Below the pieces are notes generated by a model, which was not told the DNA's origin, ran no database searches, and saw only the letters and a program-made list of their open reading frames with translations. DNA of 64,000 nt from an uncultured Marinomonas sp. (GTDB taxonomy: Bacteria; Pseudomonadota; Gammaproteobacteria; Pseudomonadales; Marinomonadaceae), in assembly GCA_947493575.1 (NCBI GenBank), contig CANLRQ010000006.1, forward strand, positions 62,001 through 126,000, written 5' to 3'. Below, one piece after another: positions 24,916 to 34,156 of the stretch; positions within the stretch are counted from its first letter, which is position 1, and each line of letters begins with the position of its first letter. The position numbers and the translations under genes are program-made.

Positions 24916-27126
24916 TTATATATCTGAAGAAAATAAATCAAGATTTGAAAGCTGGGATTTTTTACCCGCACTGTGTTTGATGATCCAACATTGATGTATC
25001 TTAACATTACGCTCAAAATCCTGATCAATGGATTGCTTAGTAATGTTCTCCACCTCATATTGATTTAAGATTTCTTCAGACATAAGGAAGCGACGATAGT
25101 TATTCGAAAAAATCAATTCTCCTCCTTCTTCCAAACGATCCATTGCCAAGTTGATTAAATCAACATGATCTCTTTGGATATCAAGCACATTAGTCATTTT
25201 TTTAGAATTGGAGAAGGTTGGAGGGTCCATAAAAATAAGATCAAACTTATCTTCACTTAATTTCAACCATTCGATGCAATCGGCTCGCACCACTTGATGA
25301 TCTCTTTCTGAAAATTCATTTAACTCAATATTGCGGCGTGACCATTCCGTATAGGTATTTGACATATCCACACTTAATGTAGATCGAGCGCCGCCCTGCC
25401 CAGCATGTACAGAGGCCGAAGCGGTGTAACAGAACAAATTGAGAAAACGTTTGCCATTCGCTTTATCTTGTATCAATTTACGTACAGGGCGATGATCTAA
25501 AAACAGCCCCGTATCTAAATAGTCTTTTAAATTCACAATAAAGTCACAATCGTATTCAGATACAATCATTTCATGTTTAGACGTGTCCAGTTTCTCATAC
25601 TGGCCTTTACCTGACTGTCTTTGGCGGTATTTCAAAACAACCTGCGATTCAGGGATATTCAACGCAGAAGGAACGGCAGCAACAACATCATACAAACGTT
25701 GCTTTGCCTTTTCAGGATCAACACTCTTAGGCGCTTGATATTCTTGAACATGCGCCCAATCACCATAAATATCAATCGCAACCGCGTATTCAGGCATATC
25801 TGCATCATATACTCGGTAACAAGAAACCTTCGCCTTTTTAGCCCATCTGTGCATTTTTTTAACATTTTTTGCTAAGCGATTAGCAAACATTTGCGAGCCG
25901 GAACTAAGCACGGAAGCGGAAACAGCATCATGTTTTATAAACTTATCTTCCACAGGAAAACGATAAGCACGGCATTCAATACCACCATTAATTACTCGCG
26001 TATGCTTATCTGGGCGAATAGGGATTTGTTTTGCCAAACTTTCCATACTGGTCAACATAAAGAAGCGCCAGCCATTACAATGGTTTACCACCCATTCTCC
26101 CAATTGGCGATACAAGGCCATTAGAGCCATTTCTTCACCAATACGTTCGCCATACGGAGGGTTCGATATAACCAAACCAACACCCTCTTTTAAATTAAAG
26201 TCGTGCTGCTGAAAAGACGACATAGATACATCAATGAAGCCTGTTAAACCGGCACGTTTAATATTCTCTCTTGAAGCTGCAATCGCACGTTGTTCCGTAT
26301 CTGTTCCTTTAAAATCAATAGCAACATCATCAAACGATCTTTTACTGTTTTTTGCTTCGTCATTTAAGCGCTGCCACATTCTATGGTCATGCTGTAACCA
26401 TCCTTTAAATCCCCAATAAGTGCGACGCAAACCTGGAGCAATATTTAGTGACATCATAGCCGCTTCAATTAGGAAAGTTCCTGATCCACACATGGGGTCG
26501 ATCAATTGCGTAAAGTCACTATCAACACCCCATCCTGCTCGCATTAATAATCCTGCCGCTAAGTTTTCTTTTAAAGGGGCAAATGAACCTGCTTGACGGT
26601 AACCACGACGATGCAAGCTGTCACCCGTTAAATCTAAACTGACAGTAATAACATCTCTTTTTAAACGTACAGCTATTCTTAAATCTGGTTGGTTTTTTTC
26701 AACGCTTGGGCGGTCTCCAGTTCGATCTACAAAAAAGTCAACGATCGCATCTTTTGTTCTCACTGCACCGAACTGAGTATTACGAATGGTGTCATTGGTT
26801 CCATGAAAGTCAATCGCAATAGTTGATGACTCGTTCAGGTGTTGATCCCACTCCATGGATTTAATGCCATCATATAAATCATCTGAAGAAGCCATATTAA
26901 ACTGCTTTAGGGGCAACATAACCCGATTACCCACACGAGACCAAAGACACGCTTTATAAACACCTTCTAGGTTGGTTGTCAGCTTTACTTGCGCTTCGCC
27001 CAACCGAGTATCTATTAATCCAATAGCATGCAGTTCTTGCTCTAATACATTTTCCATACCCAATGGGCAGGTTATTTCCAATTGATAAGACTGGTTCTCA
27101 TTAAGGGTTTTAGTCGCTGTATTCAT
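24916..27126 (-). CDS. rlmL: Bifunctional 23S rRNA methyltransferase RlmK/L
   Basis: A 736-residue two-enzyme protein. The N-terminal half (THUMP plus methyltransferase) makes m2G2445, shown by FGAVRTKDAIVDFF, DPMCGSGTFLIEAAMM and the NPPYGERIG motif. The C-terminal half makes m7G2069, shown by RFLNLFCYTASASVHAGQGG, then FDLIFMDPPTFSNSKKM. This fused form is the gammaproteobacterial norm. It is divergent from rmf. The rlmL-rmf-pyrD neighbourhood is conserved in Pseudomonas and relatives. Confidence 0.96.
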   Translation of the reverse strand: MNTATKTLNENQSYQLEITCPLGMENVLEQELHAIGLIDTRLGEAQVKLTTNLEGVYKACLWSRVGNRVMLPLKQFNMASSDDLYDGIKSMEWDQHLNESSTIAIDFHGTNDTIRNTQFGAVRTKDAIVDFFVDRTGDRPSVEKNQPDLRIAVRLKRDVITVSLDLTGDSLHRRGYRQAGSFAPLKENLAAGLLMRAGWGVDSDFTQLIDPMCGSGTFLIEAAMMSLNIAPGLRRTYWGFKGWLQHDHRMWQRLNDEAKNSKRSFDDVAIDFKGTDTEQRAIAASRENIKRAGLTGFIDVSMSSFQQHDFNLKEGVGLVISNPPYGERIGEEMALMALYRQLGEWVVNHCNGWRFFMLTSMESLAKQIPIRPDKHTRVINGGIECRAYRFPVEDKFIKHDAVSASVLSSGSQMFANRLAKNVKKMHRWAKKAKVSCYRVYDADMPEYAVAIDIYGDWAHVQEYQAPKSVDPEKAKQRLYDVVAAVPSALNIPESQVVLKYRQRQSGKGQYEKLDTSKHEMIVSEYDCDFIVNLKDYLDTGLFLDHRPVRKLIQDKANGKRFLNLFCYTASASVHAGQGGARSTLSVDMSNTYTEWSRRNIELNEFSERDHQVVRADCIEWLKLSEDKFDLIFMDPPTFSNSKKMTNVLDIQRDHVDLINLAMDRLEEGGELIFSNNYRRFLMSEEILNQYEVENITKQSIDQDFERNVKIHQCWIIKHSAGKKSQLSNLDLFSSDI

Positions 27127-27254
27127 GTTTTAATTACTTTTTTGTACTAATTAATGTTTTCTTAGACGAAAGTATTTTTAGACAAATACTGCAATCTAAA
27201 CTATTTGTTAAATGTTCACTAAACGATAATACACATATAAAGAGGACTTCTCTT

Positions 27255-27464
27255 ATGAAGAAACAAAAACGCGATCTTCAACACAGAGCTTATATTAGAG
27301 GTTACCGTGCAGGTATGGCAGGACGCTCTAAAGGATTATCCGATCAATTTTCAGGACAGGCCCGCCCAGACTGGTTAGCAGGATGGCGAGAGGGTCGAGA
27401 AGACATGTGGAGTGGTTTCACCTCTGTCGAAGGAACACACAAAGCTGCCAATTTTCTAAATTAG
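27255..27464 (+). CDS. rmf: Ribosome modulation factor
   Basis: A 69-residue basic protein that binds 70S ribosomes in stationary phase and drives formation of inactive 100S dimers. RGYRAGMAGRSKG and RPDWLAGWREGREDMWSGF are diagnostic. A purine-rich AAGAGGA site precedes the ATG. It is monocistronic, and its location beside rlmL and pyrD is conserved. Expression is expected to respond to growth phase and ppGpp; no specific site was identified. Confidence 0.96.
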   Translation: MKKQKRDLQHRAYIRGYRAGMAGRSKGLSDQFSGQARPDWLAGWREGREDMWSGFTSVEGTHKAANFLN

Positions 27465-27497
27465 TCTTGTTTTTTGTTTCTATTAACGTCCAAGTAA

Positions 27498-27537
27498 AAC
27501 GCAACAAAAGAGCAATTTTAGACTCTCTTGTTGCGTT
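27498..27537. terminator. Bidirectional terminator between rmf and pyrD
   Basis: 15-base arms, AACGCAACAAAAGAG and CTCTCTTGTTGCGTT, with one mismatch and a 10-base loop. The T-rich tail (GTTTTACTT) is on the minus side, so it mainly serves pyrD. Confidence 0.65.
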
Positions 27538-27584
27538 CCAATTCAATATCTAACACTGTGTTTTTCTAACGACAGTGCATTGCG

Positions 27585-28622
27585 TTATTTAATCTGATTT
27601 TCTCTCATGTAAGCGGATGTATTTTCAACCGACTCTCTAACTAAATCTGGGCCACGATAAATAAAACCAGAATAAATTTGTACCAATTTCGCTCCGGCTT
27701 GCAGCTTTTCAACGGCATCTTTCCCACTTAAAATGCCACCTACCCCAATAATAGGTAGGGTATCTTTTAGATGATCGTACAGAACTCTAACAACTTCAGT
27801 GGACGCATCTCGTACAGGAGCCCCACTTAAACCACCTGCTTCATCTGCATGTTTGTGGCCTTTGACAGAATCACGAGACAAGGTTGTATTAGTGGCAATA
27901 ATACCATCAACCCCTTGTTCATATAATGTATCAGCTACTAAACGAATTTCATCCGCCGACATATCAGGTGCAATTTTAACGGCTAAAGGAACTTTTTTTC
28001 CATGTTCATCAAAATAACGATTTCTCGCTTCAACCATTGGTGAAATAAGCTCTGCTAAACTTTCACCAAATTGCAATGTTCTTAATCCAGGCGTGTTAGG
28101 TGAACTGATATTTGCCGTTATATAGTCTGCATAAGGAATCACAGTATTAAAACATGCTAGGTAATCATTCACAGCATCCTCAACAGAGGTCGTTAAGTTT
28201 TTTCCAATATTAACACCCAAAACCCCTGAATATTGACGCTGCTTCAGCTGACCAACCATATGATCAACACCTTTATTGTTAAAACCCATACGATTAATTA
28301 TTGCTTGATGTTCAGGCAATCGAAATAATCTTGGTTTTGGGTTACCTGCCTGCCCTTTTGGCGTCACAGTCCCAACTTCAACAAAACCAAAGCCCATTGC
28401 CCCTAAGGCCTCAAATGCATCTGCATTTTTATCAAGCCCTGCTGCGAGTCCAACAGCATTAGGAAAAGTAAGCCCCATAACATCAACAGGTGTTGATGGA
28501 AGCTCTTCAGTAAAGAGTTTATTTACACCAATACGCTGCCCAGCTGCGAGTAGCTCTAAAGACAATTCATGAGAAACTTCAGCATCTAACTTAAAAAGTA
28601 AAGAGCGAGCTAGGTTGTACAT
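27585..28622 (-). CDS. pyrD: Dihydroorotate dehydrogenase (quinone), class 2
   Basis: A 345-residue FMN enzyme at the inner membrane that oxidises dihydroorotate to orotate in pyrimidine synthesis. The class 2 N-terminal helix (MYNLARSLLFKL) is followed by VGLAAGLDKNADA, NRMGFNNKG and the catalytic-serine segment NISSPNTPGLRTL; later come VKIAPDMS, IATNTTLSR and GVGGILSG. The ATG at 28622 is preferred, since AGAGG lies nine bases before it but directly abuts the ATG at 28631. The DUF2835 gene lies upstream in the same direction. Confidence 0.95.
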   Translation of the reverse strand: MYNLARSLLFKLDAEVSHELSLELLAAGQRIGVNKLFTEELPSTPVDVMGLTFPNAVGLAAGLDKNADAFEALGAMGFGFVEVGTVTPKGQAGNPKPRLFRLPEHQAIINRMGFNNKGVDHMVGQLKQRQYSGVLGVNIGKNLTTSVEDAVNDYLACFNTVIPYADYITANISSPNTPGLRTLQFGESLAELISPMVEARNRYFDEHGKKVPLAVKIAPDMSADEIRLVADTLYEQGVDGIIATNTTLSRDSVKGHKHADEAGGLSGAPVRDASTEVVRVLYDHLKDTLPIIGVGGILSGKDAVEKLQAGAKLVQIYSGFIYRGPDLVRESVENTSAYMRENQIK

Positions 28623-28698
28623 TGAGTGCATCCTCTAAAAGATAAAAATCATAAAATTAAAAACATGGTCAACAATATTCAAATACTATAAACGTTGG

Positions 28699-28920
28699 CT
28701 AGCCTATTTTATTTACACCAACCAGTTTATTTCTCTCATCAAACTCGATTTCATAGGTGCCATACAAACCTTGATGAGTGACAAAAGGTTGGAAAATCTT
28801 TAACGGCAGTTGGACATTTCTTCCATCACGGCTCTTTGCCATCAAATTTTTTACTGTTCCACGATACATTTCTTTGAATTTAAATGCTGACACACTGACA
28901 TCTATTACTATTTTTGCCAT
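28699..28920 (-). CDS. DUF2835 family protein
   Basis: A 73-residue protein of the DUF2835 family, shown by YRGTVKNLMAKSRDGRNVQL and LKIFQPFVTHQGLYGTYEIE. The family is small, beta-rich and common in gammaproteobacteria, with no established function. An AAAGGG ribosome site precedes the ATG. It lies 76 bp upstream of pyrD on the same strand and is divergent from the moxR operon. Confidence 0.85.
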   Translation of the reverse strand: MAKIVIDVSVSAFKFKEMYRGTVKNLMAKSRDGRNVQLPLKIFQPFVTHQGLYGTYEIEFDERNKLVGVNKIG

Positions 28921-29028
28921 CTAAAAACCCTTTATTACGATTCTCTTACGTTTACCATATTGTCTTCTCTATTTTCAATCCATTAAGATTACGCATTATA
29001 TTGTGTCTCCCGTTTTAATAACAGAAGT

Positions 29029-30012
29029 ATGAGGAATATAACCTTAATGGATGACTTAATTCACATTTTACAAAGTGAGCTAAACAAAACAATTGTTGGA
29101 CAAGACGAACTCGTTAAAAATTTGCTTATCTCTTTGATTGCAGATGGTCACGTTTTACTTGAAGGTCCTCCAGGGATAGCAAAAACAACAGCGGCGAAAG
29201 CACTAGCAAACAGCATTGATAGTCAATTCCATCGAATTCAATTTACTCCAGACTTATTACCTGGCGATGTAACGGGTTCTGATATTTACCAACAAACTAC
29301 TGGGCAGTTTGAATTTGTTGCTGGCCCTATAATGAATAACATCATTTTAGCAGATGAAATTAATCGTGCCCCGGCAAAAGTACAATCAGCATTACTCGAA
29401 GCAATGGGAGAAAGGCAGGTCACTGTTGGAAATAAAAGCTACTCACTACCTGAGCTCTTTTTTGTCATTGCCACCCAGAACCCTATAGAACAAGAAGGCA
29501 CCTATCCGCTACCAGAAGCTCAATTAGATCGGTTTATGATGAAAATCAAAGTCGGCTATCCAAACGCTGAAGAAGAAAGAGAAATATTGCGACGCGTCCG
29601 ATCCTCTCAATCATCAGAACAAGCAAGGCCAACACCTGTCTGCTCCATAGAAGATATCCTTAAGATGCGTACAGCTGCCTTAAATTTATATATGGCTGAT
29701 TCTGTTGAACAATATATTGTTCAGATCATTATGGCCACACGCCATCCCGAACACTACTTCCAGGAAAATAAAAAAGAACAAGAAAATTTGATTGAGTTTG
29801 GCTCAAGCCCACGAGGCACTCTCGCACTAGATCGCTGCGCTAGAGCACATGCCCTCCTGCAAGGAAAAGATTATGTGACTCCTGATGATGTAAAAGCTGT
29901 CGCCCACAGTGTTCTGCGCCACCGCATATTACCTTCTTTTGAAGCTGAGGCTCATGGGCTAACAACAGACATGATTTTAAAGATTTTATTAGACCGCATC
30001 CCCGTTGTTTAA
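29029..30012 (+). CDS. MoxR-family AAA+ ATPase
   Basis: A 327-residue cytoplasmic ATPase. Walker A is GPPGIAKTT (46-54), Walker B is IILADEINRAPAKVQSALLE, and sensor 1 is FVIATQNPIEQEGTYPLPEA, with the arginine-finger segment after it. The C-terminal lid has SPRGTLALDRCARAHAL. MoxR ATPases act as chaperones with VWA-domain partners, which are encoded downstream here. It heads the operon. ATG 29029 is used; ATG 29047 is also possible. Confidence 0.93.
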   Translation: MRNITLMDDLIHILQSELNKTIVGQDELVKNLLISLIADGHVLLEGPPGIAKTTAAKALANSIDSQFHRIQFTPDLLPGDVTGSDIYQQTTGQFEFVAGPIMNNIILADEINRAPAKVQSALLEAMGERQVTVGNKSYSLPELFFVIATQNPIEQEGTYPLPEAQLDRFMMKIKVGYPNAEEEREILRRVRSSQSSEQARPTPVCSIEDILKMRTAALNLYMADSVEQYIVQIIMATRHPEHYFQENKKEQENLIEFGSSPRGTLALDRCARAHALLQGKDYVTPDDVKAVAHSVLRHRILPSFEAEAHGLTTDMILKILLDRIPVV

Positions 30013-30026
30013 CACAGGTTATATAT

Positions 30027-30944
30027 ATGGATCACCTTATATCACCGCCGTCCCCCATTCTAAATAGCAACGATTTAATTGCCCTTGCTCCTTATGCTAA
30101 ACATTTAGGTAAAGCACCTAAAAAAGTGCAGCATTCGCAACCTAACGGTCAACATCAAAGGCGAATAAAAGGCCATGGAATGGAAATGTTAGAGCTCAGA
30201 CAATACCAGATGCATGATGAATTTCGTCATATTGACTGGAGAGTAACAGCTAGAACAGGTGAAGCACACACGCGCATTTACGCTCAAGAAAATGAACACA
30301 AACGTCTATTGATGCTGGACATAAGTGGATTAGGGTATTTTGGGACACAACATACGTTTGTAACAACTCGTATGATTCAAGTAGCCAGCCTTATCGCATG
30401 GCGCACTCAAATCAAAAAAGACAGTCTCGGGTATTGTTTAACATACGGAGCTCAAACCCATCAAAAGGCAAATACCCACAACAAAAAAAACTTTTCATCC
30501 CTCATGCTTCAATTAGCGGATGCGACTGGTCTACATAATAGAGAAGAGCCTGTTACAGCCAATGCTTGGGAATCACTCCATAACTCTAAATCCATTAAAC
30601 AGCAAAATGTCATTATTCTTAGCGACCGTCTTGAAATATCGCCTCAGAGCATCAACCAATTGGCTTATTTAGCTAAGCATAATTATGTTCACTGGATTGA
30701 AATAGTCGATAGAAATGCCCAAAATCTTCCAATTGGACAATATCTCACAGAAGATAAAGGAGGCGTGAAATGGCTATCTATTTCAAAAAAATCTCAGGGG
30801 TTGGTCCAACAAGAATTAAAACAGAAAAGCGCTTCTCTAAAGAAACAGCTAAACTCGCTAGGCATTAGCTTGCACTCTTATAACTTAACTGAATCCCCGA
30901 TTTCAATTGCACGCAGTTTATTAGCACTTGGAGTAATTCATTAA
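30027..30944 (+). CDS. DUF58 domain protein
   Basis: A 305-residue protein. The DUF58 hallmark is the MLELRQYQMHDEFRHIDWRV block near residue 52, followed by RTGEAHTRIYAQENE and a diverged VWA-like fold beginning LMLDISG. DUF58 proteins nearly always follow moxR and are thought to be part of the same complex. It lies 14 bp after moxR, and its stop shares one base with the next start (TAATG). Confidence 0.88.
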   Translation: MDHLISPPSPILNSNDLIALAPYAKHLGKAPKKVQHSQPNGQHQRRIKGHGMEMLELRQYQMHDEFRHIDWRVTARTGEAHTRIYAQENEHKRLLMLDISGLGYFGTQHTFVTTRMIQVASLIAWRTQIKKDSLGYCLTYGAQTHQKANTHNKKNFSSLMLQLADATGLHNREEPVTANAWESLHNSKSIKQQNVIILSDRLEISPQSINQLAYLAKHNYVHWIEIVDRNAQNLPIGQYLTEDKGGVKWLSISKKSQGLVQQELKQKSASLKKQLNSLGISLHSYNLTESPISIARSLLALGVIH

Positions 30945-31420
30945 TGAATGACCTGTTAAACACAGACATTGATTTACCACACAAAGCCTTCATATTACCT
31001 GAAGCGATCCCCATGTGGCCTCCAATCTGGTGGTCTTGGCTTGTCTTACTTCTGATAATCACTGTTATTTCTATAGTAGCTGCCCACTATTATCGTGTCC
31101 GTAAAAATAATGCCTATCGAAAAGAAGCCATTAAATTACTCGAACATACTGAAAACTTAGACGATAAAGCGTTACTTACACACTGCCACACTCTTATTAA
31201 GCGTTGTTTAGTTAGTAAAAATAGAGATATAGATGCATCCATTACCACTAGAGATTTGATCCCATTACTAGATAAAGATATGACGAAAAACCGGTCTTTT
31301 GAAAGTCTCGGTGCTTGGTTTATAGATGGACAATATCAGCCTGAATTGCACCTTAAAAAAGAAGACCGTACTAACTTGATTATGACAACAAAACGATGGA
31401 TAAAAAAACATCATGCTTGA
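30944..31420 (+). CDS. DUF4381 domain membrane protein
   Basis: A 158-residue protein with one transmembrane helix (about residues 27-47, WWSWLVLLLIITVISIVAA) after an N-terminal PEAIPMWPP motif. A cytoplasmic helical domain follows, with LTHCHTLIKRCLVSK and LGAWFIDGQY. This is the DUF4381 member found in gammaproteobacterial bat operons. It overlaps the next gene by eight bases. The function is unknown apart from context. Confidence 0.83.
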   Translation: MNDLLNTDIDLPHKAFILPEAIPMWPPIWWSWLVLLLIITVISIVAAHYYRVRKNNAYRKEAIKLLEHTENLDDKALLTHCHTLIKRCLVSKNRDIDASITTRDLIPLLDKDMTKNRSFESLGAWFIDGQYQPELHLKKEDRTNLIMTTKRWIKKHHA

Positions 31421-32408
31421 ATTTATTTGGCCTTGGTTTTTTATTGCCTTACCTTTGCCCTTTTTAATGCGTTTTGCAAAACCAACTGTTCCTAATAAAA
31501 CTGCTGTTTGGTGGCCCAACGCAGGTCTTATCGCTCAACAGACGAAAAACAATTTCAGTAAGAGCTTTATCAAAAAGCCAACCACTTTGCTTTTTTTCAT
31601 ATCTTGGCTGCTATTAGTAACAGCCATAGCGAGACCGGTATGGATTGGTGCCCCAACTAAAATAACCCCTTCAGGTAGAGATTTATTTATTGCTTTAGAT
31701 TTATCAGGTAGCATGCAAGTCACTGATATGTATATAAACGACCAGACAGAAGATCGTCTTAGCTCCGCAAAACATGTTTTAAATAGCTTTATTAAAGAAA
31801 GAAAAGGAGATCGTATTGGCGTCATTGTTTTTGGCACAAAAGCCTATTTACAAGCACCTTTAAGCTATGATCTTGACACGCTAAGCCAACTTATTAATGA
31901 AAATCAAATTGGGTTTGCAGGAGAACAAACAGCCATTGGAGATGCCATTGGTTTGGGTATAAAGCAGCTCGAAGAAAAAGAAAATGATAAAAAAGTCATG
32001 ATCTTGATGACAGATGGAGCCAACACTGCAGGCCGAGTCCAACCCTTCCAAGCAGCTGAATTTGCAGCCACACAACATGTTAAAATACATACAATTGGAA
32101 TTGGTGCAGAAGAGATGGTGGTGCAAGGTTTTTTTGGTCCTAAAGTCATAAACCCATCTTCAGACTTAGATGAAGACTTACTTAAAAACATAGCGAGTGC
32201 AACGGGAGGTCAGTACTTTCGAGCAAGAAGTACTGAAGAGCTAAGTCGCATTTACGAATTTATTGATGAGTTAGAGCCCACTCCGAGCGAGTCTCTTTGG
32301 CAACGACCAAAAACAACCTTACTACATTGGTTAGGGCTAGCAAGCCTTATATTAACGGGGATTGGACTGATCTTACAAAATAAAGCTTTAATTAAGGAGA
32401 AGGAATGA
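31413..32408 (+). CDS. batA: VWA-domain membrane protein, BatA-like
   Basis: A 331-residue protein with two N-terminal membrane segments (about 2-20 and 55-75), a VWA domain (about 85-290) and a C-terminal membrane helix (about 305-325). The metal-site motif DxSxS is intact as ALDLSGSM, and the later MIDAS threonine/aspartate segment is LMTDGANTAG. The Aerotolerance (Bat) proteins were first linked to oxygen tolerance in Bacteroides. Here it is likely to act with MoxR at the inner membrane. It overlaps the next gene by ATGA. Confidence 0.88.
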   Translation: MLEFIWPWFFIALPLPFLMRFAKPTVPNKTAVWWPNAGLIAQQTKNNFSKSFIKKPTTLLFFISWLLLVTAIARPVWIGAPTKITPSGRDLFIALDLSGSMQVTDMYINDQTEDRLSSAKHVLNSFIKERKGDRIGVIVFGTKAYLQAPLSYDLDTLSQLINENQIGFAGEQTAIGDAIGLGIKQLEEKENDKKVMILMTDGANTAGRVQPFQAAEFAATQHVKIHTIGIGAEEMVVQGFFGPKVINPSSDLDEDLLKNIASATGGQYFRARSTEELSRIYEFIDELEPTPSESLWQRPKTTLLHWLGLASLILTGIGLILQNKALIKEKE

Positions 32409-34156
32409 TGGAGCTGCTTCCTGGCCTTTACTTCGCCCGTCCTTCTTGGCTATTGTTGCTAATTATTGTCGTTCTAGGCTCTTTAATTATGAGCAAAAAA
32501 ACGTCGACACGAACAACGTTTGAACATTTTATCGACCCAAAGCTACTGCCTTTTCTAACCAAGACCAATAAAAAACACAACATTATAAAATGGTTCGGAA
32601 TAAGCAGCGCTTTATTAGCCATAATTGGCTTGTCTGGCATAAGTTGGGAAAAACAAGTTCAACCTACTTATGATACAAATACGAAAACCATTTTACTGAT
32701 TGATCAATCAATTTCTTTATACTCCACCGATATTAAACCAAACAGGCTTACCAGACTAAAACAAAAACTAAGAGACCTTATCGATAATGTCTCTGATGGG
32801 GAAATTGCTATGGTCGCATTTGCAGGAGATGCGTATACCATCAGTCCTTTTAGTTCGGATAAATCGACTATTACTCATTTTTTATTAGCATTAGATCCGC
32901 TTATTATGCCCTTGTATGGTAGTAATCTATATTCAGGAGTAGAAACAGCGTTATCCTTGCTAAAAAACAATGAATCGCCAGCCCACCTCATTATTTTTAC
33001 CGATCATGTTACCGAGCAAGAACTAATAAGTATTCCTAGCATTGATGGACTAACATCAATTCAGGTAAGCATCATTGGTGTTGGAACTCAACAAGGAGGT
33101 GAAATTGTATTGCCAGATGGAACCCTATTAAGAAAAGATAATCGCATAGTACAACCTACCCTACCAATAGATAGACTAAGCAATCTTGCGACAGAATTAA
33201 AAGGCCAATACTTTGATAGCCAACTTTCCCAGTCGGATGTTAATCAACTAACTGAAACACAACTCAATAGTCAAACTCGCCTTCAACAATCCAGTTCACA
33301 AAGTAATCTATGGGTTGAAAAAGGTCACTGGCTATTAATGCCGTTGTTAATTTGGCTATTAGTTCAATTTAGGCCTGGGGCCTATCTTGTTATCATAATG
33401 AGTTTAAATAGTTACTCACCTCAGAGCACAGCATCGCCACTAGAGTGGTTTATGACAGATGATCAAATTGCTCAAAGAAGAGTTGATAATCAGAATTGGC
33501 AAGAAGCATTAGAACGCTTTGAAGACAAAAAATGGCAAGCCGCATCAAATTATGCTCTAGAAAAATACGCTGAAGCAGCAGACATGCTAAAATCCCAACC
33601 GCAATCAGCAAATGACTTCTATAATCTAGGAAACAGCCTTGCAATGTCAGGCCAAGTTGAAGACGCAATAACGGCCTATGAAAAAGCCCTTGAACTTAAT
33701 CCAGAATCTCAAGAGACAAAAGATAATTTAGACTACTTAAAACAAAAAGCACAAGAACAACAAGCTAAAGAGCAGGAAAAAAATCAAGAACAGCAAAATC
33801 AAGAGCAGCAACAAGAAGAAAGCCAAAAGCAAAAAAACAATGAAGAGCAAAACACTCAAAAGGAAGGACAGAACAAGCAAAATGACTCTTTAGATCAGCA
33901 AAATGATAAAACACAAGAAAACGCTAAGCCAGATCCCAAGGATCAACAAGACAGTAAATCGGATAACAAAGAACAATCCGAACAAGGTGCAACCCAGAAC
34001 AAGCTCACCGATGAAGAACAACTTGCATTAGACCAATGGCTAAGGCAAATTCAAGATGACCCAGGTGGCCTATTAAAACGCAAGCTTTGGTATTTACACC
34101 AAGAAAAGCGAGCTGAAAATCGATTTAAACAAAAGGACGGACTACCCATATGGTAG
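32405..34156 (+). CDS. BatB-BatC fusion: VWA domain plus TPR and Q/N-rich tail
   Basis: A 583-residue protein. Membrane helices near residues 12-28 and 62-80 precede a VWA domain whose MIDAS start is DQSIS (about residue 98). Another helix lies near 305-335. A TPR unit then covers about 400-445 (FYNLGNSLAMSG, AITAYEKALELNP). About 100 residues of Gln/Asn/Glu/Lys-rich low-complexity sequence follow, and the protein ends with the BatC-type segment LDQWLRQIQDDPGGLLKRKL. BatB and BatC are separate proteins in Bacteroides; the fused form is common in proteobacteria. The tail is probably disordered. It overlaps the BatD gene by seven bases. Confidence 0.87.
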   Translation: MMELLPGLYFARPSWLLLLIIVVLGSLIMSKKTSTRTTFEHFIDPKLLPFLTKTNKKHNIIKWFGISSALLAIIGLSGISWEKQVQPTYDTNTKTILLIDQSISLYSTDIKPNRLTRLKQKLRDLIDNVSDGEIAMVAFAGDAYTISPFSSDKSTITHFLLALDPLIMPLYGSNLYSGVETALSLLKNNESPAHLIIFTDHVTEQELISIPSIDGLTSIQVSIIGVGTQQGGEIVLPDGTLLRKDNRIVQPTLPIDRLSNLATELKGQYFDSQLSQSDVNQLTETQLNSQTRLQQSSSQSNLWVEKGHWLLMPLLIWLLVQFRPGAYLVIIMSLNSYSPQSTASPLEWFMTDDQIAQRRVDNQNWQEALERFEDKKWQAASNYALEKYAEAADMLKSQPQSANDFYNLGNSLAMSGQVEDAITAYEKALELNPESQETKDNLDYLKQKAQEQQAKEQEKNQEQQNQEQQQEESQKQKNNEEQNTQKEGQNKQNDSLDQQNDKTQENAKPDPKDQQDSKSDNKEQSEQGATQNKLTDEEQLALDQWLRQIQDDPGGLLKRKLWYLHQEKRAENRFKQKDGLPIW